From NCBI GenBank assembly GCA_009780695.1, contig WQZN01000013.1:1-64000 (forward strand): a stretch of DNA of 64,000 nucleotides, read 5' to 3'. Position 1 is the first letter of the stretch. Each line of letters starts with the position of its first letter. The translations under genes and the position numbers were made by a program. Positions 42,709 to 50,231 of this stretch are shown here, piece after piece. Source of the stretch: Microbacteriaceae bacterium. GTDB taxonomy: Bacteria > Actinomycetota > Actinomycetes > Actinomycetales > Microbacteriaceae. The notes under the pieces are model-generated. The model worked only from the letters and a program-made list of their open reading frames with translations. It had not been told where the DNA came from and did not search any database.

Positions 42709-43254
42709 GTGGATGTCGATGACCTGATCACCCGATTGCGGGGGCTCCCCGCGTCCGATGCCCGTGAGGCCTTCCTGGGCTTCGCGACCGAGCGCGGCGA
42801 CGCCGCCTGGCAGCGCGAGGGCGGCCCCGAACACGTCACGGCCTCGGCCTTCGTGTTCTCGCCCGACCTTGCCCAGGTGCTGCTGTGCTTCCACAAGAAG
42901 GGCCGGTTCTGGGTGCAGTTCGGCGGCCACATCGACCCGGAGGACGCCACCGTCGCGGAGGCGGCGCAGCGGGAGGCGCGGGAGGAATCCGGCATCCCCG
43001 ACCTCGAGCTCGCGAGCGGGGCGATCACCGACCTCGACCGGCACGACCTCCACGGCGGATTCAGCTGCGCCGCGCACTGGGACATCGGCTTCGTCGCGTT
43101 CGTCGCGCCCGACGCGCGCATCGAGGTGAGCGAGGAGAGCGAGGATGTCCGCTGGTTCCCCGTGGACGCCCCGCCCGCCGAGGTGCCCGAGCGGTTCGAG
43201 CGCCGACTCGCCGCCGCGCGGGGGCTCGCGGCATCCCTGCAGAAAAAACTCTGA
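42709..43254 (+). CDS. NUDIX hydrolase
   Basis: GRFWVQFGGHIDPEDATVAEAAQREAREESGIPDL: Nudix box. Confidence 0.93.
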   Translation: MDVDDLITRLRGLPASDAREAFLGFATERGDAAWQREGGPEHVTASAFVFSPDLAQVLLCFHKKGRFWVQFGGHIDPEDATVAEAAQREAREESGIPDLELASGAITDLDRHDLHGGFSCAAHWDIGFVAFVAPDARIEVSEESEDVRWFPVDAPPAEVPERFERRLAAARGLAASLQKKL

Positions 43255-43339
43255 CCCCGCGTCGATCTGAGCCTTCCCCGCTCGACGCGGAGGTGGAAGG
43301 GTCGTGACGAGAGCGACCCGCAGACCGAGGAGGGTTCTG

Positions 43340-43795
43340 ATGACCACCTACATGCTGATCATGCGCACCGCCGATGAGGCGGCCGCCAATCAGGCCATCG
43401 CCGAAGCCGGTCTCGACTTCGAGAAGATGATCGAGACGATGGGCCGGTACAACGAGGAACTGCTCGCCGCGGGCGTGCTCGTGAGCTGCGAGGGGCTGGA
43501 TGACCCGTCCACGGGCGCCGTCGTCGACTTCGGCTCCACGCCGCCCGTCGTCACCGACGGCCCCTACGGCGAGACGAAGGAGCTGTTCAACGGCTACTGG
43601 ATCGTCGACGTGGCCGACAAGGCCGAGGCCGTCGCCTGGGCCTCGAAGGCGCCGCTCGGCCCCGGGGTGCAGATCGAGATCCGCCGGGTGCCGTCGATCG
43701 ACGAGTTCCCGCTGGACAACGAGTACATCGTGCGCGAGAAGCAATGGCGCACCGACCTGCTGCGCCGCCAGGCCGACAAGGCCGAGGGGAAGTAG
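43340..43795 (+). CDS. YCII-related / DGPF domain protein 1
   Basis: MTTYMLIMRTADEAA...FGSTPPVVTDGPYGETKELFNGYWIVDVADKAEAVAWASKAPLGPGVQIEIRRV. Confidence 0.93.
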   Translation: MTTYMLIMRTADEAAANQAIAEAGLDFEKMIETMGRYNEELLAAGVLVSCEGLDDPSTGAVVDFGSTPPVVTDGPYGETKELFNGYWIVDVADKAEAVAWASKAPLGPGVQIEIRRVPSIDEFPLDNEYIVREKQWRTDLLRRQADKAEGK

Positions 43796-43797
43796 CC

Positions 43798-44220
43798 GTG
43801 TCGAAGTTCATGCTGATCATGCGGGCGACGCCCGAGGCGGTCGCGGCGTTCGCCGAGGCCGACTTCACCGAGGTGATCGCCGCGATGGGGGCCTACAACG
43901 AGTCGATGCTCAAGGCCGGCGTGATGGTCGGCGGCGACGGGCTCGCGCCCGAGCCGGGCCTCGTCGTGTCCTTCGACGAGACCCCGCCGGTGGTCACCGA
44001 CGGCCCCTACGGCGAGACGAAGGAGCTGTTCAACGGCTTCTGGGTGCTCGAGGTGCCCACCATCGAGGAGGCCGCCGAGTGGGCGCGCCGCGCGCCGCTC
44101 ACCCCCGGCAACAAGATCGAGGTGCGGCGCATCACCGGCCCCGATGACTTCCCCGCCGACAACGAGTGGATCCAGAAGGAAGAGGAGTGGCGGGCGAACG
44201 GGTACTCCCCGACGGAGTGA
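43798..44220 (+). CDS. YCII-related / DGPF domain protein 2
   Basis: VSKFMLIMRATPEAVAAFAEADF...TDGPYGETKELFNGFWVLEV. Confidence 0.93.
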   Translation: MSKFMLIMRATPEAVAAFAEADFTEVIAAMGAYNESMLKAGVMVGGDGLAPEPGLVVSFDETPPVVTDGPYGETKELFNGFWVLEVPTIEEAAEWARRAPLTPGNKIEVRRITGPDDFPADNEWIQKEEEWRANGYSPTE

Positions 44221-45467
44221 CCGCCCGCCGTGCCGTCGAGGCCGTCTGGCGCATCGAGTCGGCGCGCATCGTCGCGACCCTGACCCGTTTCACGGGCGAC
44301 TTCGCGCTCGCCGAGGACATCGCCCAGGAGGCGCTCGCCGAGGCGCTCGCATCCTGGCCCCGGGCCGGTGTGCCCGCCAACCCGGGGGCGTGGCTCGTCG
44401 CGGTCGGCAAGCGGCGCGCGATCGACGGGTGGCGGCGCGACGCGGCGCGCGACGTGCGCTATGCGGCGCTCGCGCGCGAGCTGGGCGAGGCGGATGCCGC
44501 GGCCGCGGCATCCTCGACGCCGCCCTGGGACCCCGACGCGATCGACGACGACGTGCTGCGCCTCGTGTTCATCGCCTGTCACCCCGTGCTGTCGCGCGAG
44601 GCGTCGATCGCGCTGACGCTGCGCACGGTCGCGGGCCTGTCGACCGAGGCGATCGCGCGGGCGTTCCTCGTGCCGGTCGCGACCGTGCAGCAGCGCATCG
44701 TGCGCGCGAAGAAGACGCTCTCGGCCGCGGCGGTGCCGTTCGAGGTGCCGCCGCGTGACGAGTACCCGGCGCGGCTGTCGGCCGTGCTGTCGGTCGTCTA
44801 CCTGATCTTCAACGAGGGCTACGCGGCCGCGTCGGGGGCGGAATGGATGCGTGCCGACCTCGCGCGCGAGGCGCTGCGTCTCGGCCGCGTGCTCGCCGAG
44901 CTCGTGCCGCGCGAGCCCGAGGCGCACGGGCTGGTCGCCCTCATGGAGTTCCTCGTCGCGCGCTTCCCCGCGCGGCTCTCGGCGGCAGGCGAGCCCGTGC
45001 TGCTCGCCGATCAGGACCGCTCGCGCTGGGACCGCATGCTGATCGCGCGCGGGCGCGCGGCGCTCGCCCGGGCGGATTCCCTGGGCCGGGGCCGCGGCGC
45101 GTACGGCCTGCAGGCCGCCATCGCCGAGTGCCACGACGTCGCACCGTCGGTCGGCGAGACCGACTGGGGGCGCATCGTGGTGCTCTACGAGGCGCTCGGC
45201 CGCATCGCGCCGTCGCCCGTCGTCGAGCTCAACCGGGCCGTCGCGGTGTCGCAGGCCGAGGGGCTGGCTACGGCGCTGCGGATCGTGGACTCGCTCGCGG
45301 CATCCGGCTCGCTCGCCGGCTACGGGCTGCTGCCGAGCGTGCGCGGCGAGCTGCTGACCCGGCTGGGGCGCACCGATGAGGCGCGGGCGGAGTTCGAGAA
45401 GGCGATCGCCCTGACGTCGAACGAGCGGGAGCACGCGGTGCTCGTCGCGAAGGTCCGCGCGCTCTGA
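44187..45467 (+). CDS. ECF42-like RNA polymerase sigma factor with C-terminal extension
   Basis: VEAVWRIESARIVATLTRFTGDFALAEDIAQEALAEALASWPRAGVPANPGAWLVAVGKRRAIDGWRR; downstream of two DGPF genes; start could be 44217. Confidence 0.9.
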   Translation: MAGERVLPDGVTARRAVEAVWRIESARIVATLTRFTGDFALAEDIAQEALAEALASWPRAGVPANPGAWLVAVGKRRAIDGWRRDAARDVRYAALARELGEADAAAAASSTPPWDPDAIDDDVLRLVFIACHPVLSREASIALTLRTVAGLSTEAIARAFLVPVATVQQRIVRAKKTLSAAAVPFEVPPRDEYPARLSAVLSVVYLIFNEGYAAASGAEWMRADLAREALRLGRVLAELVPREPEAHGLVALMEFLVARFPARLSAAGEPVLLADQDRSRWDRMLIARGRAALARADSLGRGRGAYGLQAAIAECHDVAPSVGETDWGRIVVLYEALGRIAPSPVVELNRAVAVSQAEGLATALRIVDSLAASGSLAGYGLLPSVRGELLTRLGRTDEARAEFEKAIALTSNEREHAVLVAKVRAL

Positions 45468-45509
45468 ACCGCTGCCGGCGGGAGGCCCGGTCGCCGGTCG
45501 CCGCCATCC

Positions 45510-45547
45510 GCCGTCGTTCGCCACCCGTCTGCCGTCGTTCGCCACCC
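45510..45547. repeat. 17-nt direct repeat, two copies 21 nt apart, abutting A3
   Basis: GCCGTCGTTCGCCACCC at 45510 and 45531. Confidence 0.85.
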
Positions 45548-45600
45548 GGTCGTCACTTGTGCACAGTTGCCGCGGTGCGCACTGTGCTCAGGTGACGACC
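45548..45600. repeat. Intergenic palindrome family A, copy A3
   Basis: GGTCGTCACTTGTGCACAGT...GCACTGTGCTCAGGTGACGACC. Confidence 0.85.
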
Positions 45601-45619
45601 CAGTCGGGCCTGGCCCTGT

Positions 45620-45676
45620 CCGGTCGTCAGTCGCGCACAGTGCGGGCGGCCCGGACTGTGCCGGAGTGACGACCGG
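45620..45676. repeat. Intergenic palindrome family A, copy A4
   Basis: CCGGTCGTCAGTCGCGCACAGTGCGGGC...GGACTGTGCCGGAGTGACGACCGG; 72 nt from A3 start. Confidence 0.85.
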
Positions 45677-45685
45677 GCTGGGAAG

Positions 45686-46180
45686 ATGGGCGGCATGACC
45701 GAGGCCGACGCGCGTGACGAGTGGCAGCAGCGCGTCGACGCGTTCTGGGCAGCGTTCGATGCGACCGACAGCGCCGGGCAGCTCGCGAAGATGCGTGAGC
45801 TCGTGGCCGAGCGGGGTGAGGCGGATGCCCACGCCCTCGCCGAATGGGGCGGGGTGCACGACGCGCTCGGCCTCGAAGCCGACGCCGTCGAGCCGTATCG
45901 TGCCGCGCTCGCCGCCGGCCTCGACCTCGAGACGGCGCATCAGGTGACGATCCAGCTCGCGAGCACGCTGCGCAATCTGGGCCGCACCGATGAGGCGCTG
46001 GCGCTGCTCGACGGGCTCGACGCCCCGGAGCTCGGGGACGCCCCGGCGTTCTTCCGTGCGCTCGTCCTGCACTCGGCGGGCCGCGACGCCGAGGCGCTGC
46101 AGACGGCGCTCACGGCGCTCGCCGAGCACCTGCCGCGCTATCGGCGTGCGGCGCGCGGCTACGCCGACGGTCTCGCCTGA
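45686..46180 (+). CDS. Tetratricopeptide repeat protein
   Basis: AALAAGLDLETAHQVTIQLASTLRNLGRTDEALALLDGLDAPELGD...LHSAGRDAEALQTALTALAEHLPRYRRAARGYADGLA; start probably 45695. Confidence 0.88.
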   Translation: MGGMTEADARDEWQQRVDAFWAAFDATDSAGQLAKMRELVAERGEADAHALAEWGGVHDALGLEADAVEPYRAALAAGLDLETAHQVTIQLASTLRNLGRTDEALALLDGLDAPELGDAPAFFRALVLHSAGRDAEALQTALTALAEHLPRYRRAARGYADGLA

Positions 46181-46190
46181 AGCAACACAG

Positions 46191-46268
46191 CTCAACTGCG
46201 CTGGACGGAGCCGTCTGCGCGCAGCGGCGCACCGTCCGACGCAGGCGGCGCCGTCCAGCGCAGTTGAG
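46191..46268. repeat. Intergenic palindrome family B, copy B2
   Basis: CTCAACTGCGCTGGACGGAGCCGTCTGCG / CGCAGGCGGCGCCGTCCAGCGCAGTTGAG, two mismatches. Confidence 0.87.
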
Positions 46269-46348
46269 CCCGCTCTCTGGTGGGCGCGGCGACCGCGGAA
46301 CGGCCCGGCCCCATGGGAGCCGAGCCGCGAGGCATCCGCCGCCGAAAG

Positions 46349-47170
46349 CTAGTTGCGCTGCAGGATCGCGAAGAGGCGCAGGAACTCGACGTAGAGCCAG
46401 ATGAGCGTGACCATGAGGCCGAAGGCGCCCGACCAGCCGTAGACGCGCGGGGCGCGGTTGTTCACGCCGTTCTTGATGAACTCGAAGTCGAGCACGAGCG
46501 AGTACGCGCCCATGAGCACCGCGAACACGCCGACGATGAGACCGAGCGGGATGCCCATGAAGGTCACCGAGTTGAGGCCGAAGGCGAGCGACGAGGAGAC
46601 GCCGCCGAACACCATGAGGCCGACGTTGACGAGGCTGTAGACGAGATAGCCGATCATCGCGCCCATGAAGATCTTGGTGAGGCGCGAGGATGCGCGCACC
46701 TTGCCGTTCGCGAACAGCGCCAGCATCACGCCGAAGACGCCGAAGGTCGCGATGATCGCCTGGATCACGACACCGGGGTAGACCAGCTCGAAGAAGCGCG
46801 AGATGCCGCCGAGGAACACGCCCTGCGCCGCGGCGTAGATGACGATGAGCGCGGGGGAGGGCCGGCGCTTGAACGAGTTGACCAGGCCCAGCACGAGGCC
46901 CACGATCGCGCCGCCCACCGCGAGCGCCGGGACGAACCACGAGACCGCGGCGCCCGCGAGCAGCACGGCGAAGAGGATGACGGTCTTGACGACCGTGTCT
47001 TCGTAGGTCATGCGGCCCGTCTCGGCCGAGCCGGCGCTGCGGCCCTGGAACAGCGCCTCGAGATCGGGCGCCGAGCCGACGGTCGTCGGGTCGACGGGCT
47101 GCGGGGCGGCGCCCGCGCCGGCGCGGAATGCGGGGATGCGGCGCAGCGCGGGGTTGTTCGAAGAGGCCAT
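46349..47170 (-). CDS. Bax inhibitor-1/YccA family membrane protein
   Basis: MASSNNPALRRIPAFRAG...MTYEDTVVKTVILFAVLLAGAAVSWFVPALAVGGAIVGLVLGLVNSFKRRPSPALIVIYAAAQGVFLGGIS. Confidence 0.95.
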   Translation of the reverse strand: MASSNNPALRRIPAFRAGAGAAPQPVDPTTVGSAPDLEALFQGRSAGSAETGRMTYEDTVVKTVILFAVLLAGAAVSWFVPALAVGGAIVGLVLGLVNSFKRRPSPALIVIYAAAQGVFLGGISRFFELVYPGVVIQAIIATFGVFGVMLALFANGKVRASSRLTKIFMGAMIGYLVYSLVNVGLMVFGGVSSSLAFGLNSVTFMGIPLGLIVGVFAVLMGAYSLVLDFEFIKNGVNNRAPRVYGWSGAFGLMVTLIWLYVEFLRLFAILQRN

Positions 47171-47309
47171 GCACCGACGTTATCCGTGACGCCGGACATC
47201 GTGGCTGTGAACCGCCCATGAGCCTGCGCGATCGGCCCGCGCGGTCACGTTCGGGGAACACGATTCTGAGTTCATAGTCTGCGACAAAGTCGATGTCTAC
47301 GCTGGAATC

Positions 47310-48743
47310 ATGAGCCTCCGCCGCCGCGCCTGGCTGCTCGGCGCCGCAGCGGCCGTGGTGTCGGCCGCCGCCTCGTGGGTCCCGGCGTACTGGGGCGACG
47401 AGGTCGCAACCGTGCGCGCCGTGGGGCTGCGGCCCGCGGCGCTGTTCGCGTTCGTGACGCAGCACACGGACGCCGTGCACGGCCTGTACTACTTCGCCCT
47501 GCACTTCTGGTCGGGTGCGTTCGGGCTCTCGGAGGGGGCGACGCGATCGTTGTCGTCGATCGGCATCGGCGTCGCGACGGCGTTGACGGTGCTGATCGCG
47601 CAGCGCCTGGGGAGGCCGCGACTCGGCGTCCTGGTCGGCGTGCTGTTCGCGCTCATGCCGCGGGTCACGGAGGCGGGGGCCGAAGCCCGCTCCTATGCGT
47701 GGACCGCCGCGCTCGCCGCCCTGCTGTGGCTGCTGCTGCTGATCGCGCTGGAACGCGGCCGATGGTGGTGGGCGCTGCTCGGTGCGGCCGCCGTGCTCTC
47801 GATGACCCTCTTCGTGCTGACGGGCACCCTCGCGGTCGCGCAGCTCGTGTTCGTCGCGGTGCGGTCGCGGCGCTCGCTCGCGCCGCTCATCGCGGCCTGG
47901 GTGTCGGCCGCGGCGGTGGTGAGCCCGCTGCTCGTGGTGGCCTGGCAGGAACGCGGCCAGGTGAGCTGGCTGGCGAACTCCGGAGTGGTGAACCCGTGGT
48001 CCGTCCTGGCGGAGCCGTGGGCCGAGACATCCTGGGGATTCGGCATCGCCGCCACAGCCCTGCTGGTCGTCGGCGCCGTGCGCTGGCGCGCGGCCCTCGC
48101 CCGGACGTGCTCCGAGTTCCTGCTGCTGGCCGGGTGCTGGGTCGCCGTGCCGCTCGTGCTGATCGCCTCGAGCCGATTCGTCGGCAGCGCCCTGTTCACG
48201 CCGCGGTACCTGACCTTCGCGACGCCGGGCTACGCCATGCTGCTCGCGGCGGCCGCCGTCGCGCTGGGCTCGCGCCGCAGGATCGCGATCGCCGTCGTCG
48301 CGCTCGTCGCGATCGCCCTGCCCACCTATCTGGGGCAGCGGGGCCCGTTCGGCAAGAACGGCGGCAGCGACCTGCGCCAGCTCGCGCAGGTCGTGCGCGC
48401 CCACGCCCGGCCCGGCGACGGCATCGTCTTCGAGTCGGCCCAGTCGAAGATCATGAGCCCGAGGCCGGCGCTGTGGGGGTACCCGCAGGACTTCGTCGGC
48501 CTGGTCGACGTCGAGCTCACGACGCCGTTCCCCGCGTCGGGGTCGTTCCACGACCTGATCGCGCCGCTGAGCACGCGGAAGGCGGAGCTGACGCGCCTCT
48601 CGACCGTGTGGGTGGTCACCGACGGCCTCGGCCACTGCGGCGCCGTGCAGGACATCAGGACCCTGCGGGCCGCGGGCTTCGCGCCGACCGCGGCGTTCCC
48701 GGTGCACCGCACGACGGTCTGCCGGTTCGACCGGCAGCCCTGA
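47310..48743 (+). CDS. Membrane glycosyltransferase (GT39/ArnT-like)
   Basis: MSLRRRAWLLGAAAAVVSAAASWVPAYWGDEVATVRAV; multiple TMs with the acidic N-terminal loop typical of GT-C enzymes. Confidence 0.8.
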   Translation: MSLRRRAWLLGAAAAVVSAAASWVPAYWGDEVATVRAVGLRPAALFAFVTQHTDAVHGLYYFALHFWSGAFGLSEGATRSLSSIGIGVATALTVLIAQRLGRPRLGVLVGVLFALMPRVTEAGAEARSYAWTAALAALLWLLLLIALERGRWWWALLGAAAVLSMTLFVLTGTLAVAQLVFVAVRSRRSLAPLIAAWVSAAAVVSPLLVVAWQERGQVSWLANSGVVNPWSVLAEPWAETSWGFGIAATALLVVGAVRWRAALARTCSEFLLLAGCWVAVPLVLIASSRFVGSALFTPRYLTFATPGYAMLLAAAAVALGSRRRIAIAVVALVAIALPTYLGQRGPFGKNGGSDLRQLAQVVRAHARPGDGIVFESAQSKIMSPRPALWGYPQDFVGLVDVELTTPFPASGSFHDLIAPLSTRKAELTRLSTVWVVTDGLGHCGAVQDIRTLRAAGFAPTAAFPVHRTTVCRFDRQP

Positions 48744-48771
48744 GCAACCCCGCCTGGCTAACATCACCCGC

Positions 48772-49806
48772 ATGCGAGAGCAGCCTTCCCCCGTCGTCAT
48801 CGGCCATCGCGGCGCCTCGGGCTACCGCCCCGAGCACACCCGGCAGGCCTACGAGCTGGCGTTCCGGCTGGGCGCCGACTTCGTCGAGCCCGACATCGTG
48901 GCGAGCAAGGACGGCGTTCTCGTGCTGCGTCATGAGAACGAGATCTCGGGCACCACCGACGTGGCGAGCCGCCAGGAGTTCGCCGGCCGCCGCACCACGA
49001 AGGAGATCGACGGGGAAGCCCTCACGGGATGGTTCACCGAGGACTTCACCTGGGACGAGCTCGCAACCCTGCGCGCCCGCGAGCGCCTGCCGCGGCTGCG
49101 CCAGCCGAGCTCGAGCTTCGACGACCTGTATCCGATCCTGAAGCTCAGCCATCTGGTCGACCTCGTCGACCGGCTGGCGGAGGAGACCGACCGTGAGCTC
49201 GGCATCGTCGCCGAGCTGAAGCACGCGACCTACTTCGAGCGGGCGGGCCTGCCGCTCGACGAGCTGTTCGCCGACGAGATGCGCCGCCTCGGCTGGGCCG
49301 GCGAGCGCAGCCGCCTCGTCGTCGAGTCGTTCGAGAAGACCGTGCTCGGCAAGGTGCGGGCGCGGGGCGTCCTCGGTCAGCGCATCTATCTCGTCGCCGA
49401 TCGCGGGGCCGCAGCCGACCTCGTCGCGCGCGACGGGTCCGCGGCGACGACCTGGGCCGAGGAGGTCGGCGAGACCGGGCTGTACCGCCTCGTCGCTCGC
49501 CGGGGCGATGAGGCGGTCGACGGCATCAGCGTGGACAAGTCGATGCTGCTGGATGCCGCGAGCGAGTCGGGCACGACCGACCTCGTCGACCGCGCCCATG
49601 CGGTCGGCCTCGCGGTCTTCACGTGGACCCTGCGCCCCGAGAACGCCTTCCTCTCCGAGCGGTTCCGCGGCGATGCGGCGGACGCCGGGCCGGCTGCTTT
49701 CGGCCGCTGGCAGCAGGAATTCCGCGCGGTCATGGCCACCGGCGTCGACGGCGTCTTCGCCGACCACCCCGACCTCGCGATCGTGGCGCGGGACTCGCTC
49801 GGCTGA
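48772..49806 (+). CDS. Glycerophosphodiester phosphodiesterase
   Basis: PVVIGHRGASGYRPEHTRQAYELAFRLGADFVEPDIVASKDGVLVLRHENEISGTTDVA. Confidence 0.94.
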   Translation: MREQPSPVVIGHRGASGYRPEHTRQAYELAFRLGADFVEPDIVASKDGVLVLRHENEISGTTDVASRQEFAGRRTTKEIDGEALTGWFTEDFTWDELATLRARERLPRLRQPSSSFDDLYPILKLSHLVDLVDRLAEETDRELGIVAELKHATYFERAGLPLDELFADEMRRLGWAGERSRLVVESFEKTVLGKVRARGVLGQRIYLVADRGAAADLVARDGSAATTWAEEVGETGLYRLVARRGDEAVDGISVDKSMLLDAASESGTTDLVDRAHAVGLAVFTWTLRPENAFLSERFRGDAADAGPAAFGRWQQEFRAVMATGVDGVFADHPDLAIVARDSLG

Positions 49807-49925
49807 CGTCGTCGGGGCTGCGACGCGACGGCGCTCGAGCGGGGGTAGACGAATAGTTCTTCCCCGCGGTGCCCTGGTGTGGATAAGGTGTGCCCGGAAA
49901 TATCCACCGACGAAAGGGGCACGGC

Positions 49926-50108
49926 ATGGGGTTCCTCGATGACGCGATCAATCAGGGCAAGGACTTCCTGGGCACCGACCAGGGCGAGCAGATCAGCGAC
50001 AACGTTCTGAACGCTGCCGCCGAGAAGGCGAACGACCTGACCGGCGGGAAGTTCTCGGACCAGATTCAGCAGGGTGAGCAGGCGGCCGACGGCGCGATCG
50101 GCCAGTAA
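49926..50108 (+). CDS. Small Rv0909/MT0933-like antitoxin-family protein
   Basis: MGFLDDAINQGKDFLGTDQGEQISDNVLNAAAEKANDLTGGKFSDQIQQGEQAADGAIGQ. Confidence 0.75.
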   Translation: MGFLDDAINQGKDFLGTDQGEQISDNVLNAAAEKANDLTGGKFSDQIQQGEQAADGAIGQ

Positions 50109-50231
50109 GCCACCTCACTCCGGAAGGCGTCGCTCTCATGGCTGAGGGCGGCGCCTTCTCGCATGTCGGGGCCGGGTGAGGATGCCCGGCCGGAGCCGCC
50201 TGTCGGTGGCCCTCTTTAGACTTGACGGGCA

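Noticed and set aside
46110-48800. 896-aa reverse-strand ORF
   Set aside because: Antisense to the glycosyltransferase and out of frame with the Bax inhibitor gene; low-complexity arginine-rich.
50113-50160. Hairpin GAAGGCGTCGCTCTC...GGCGGCGCCTTC as another repeat family
   Set aside because: Looks like an ordinary imperfect terminator after the small antitoxin-like gene; no second copy seen.
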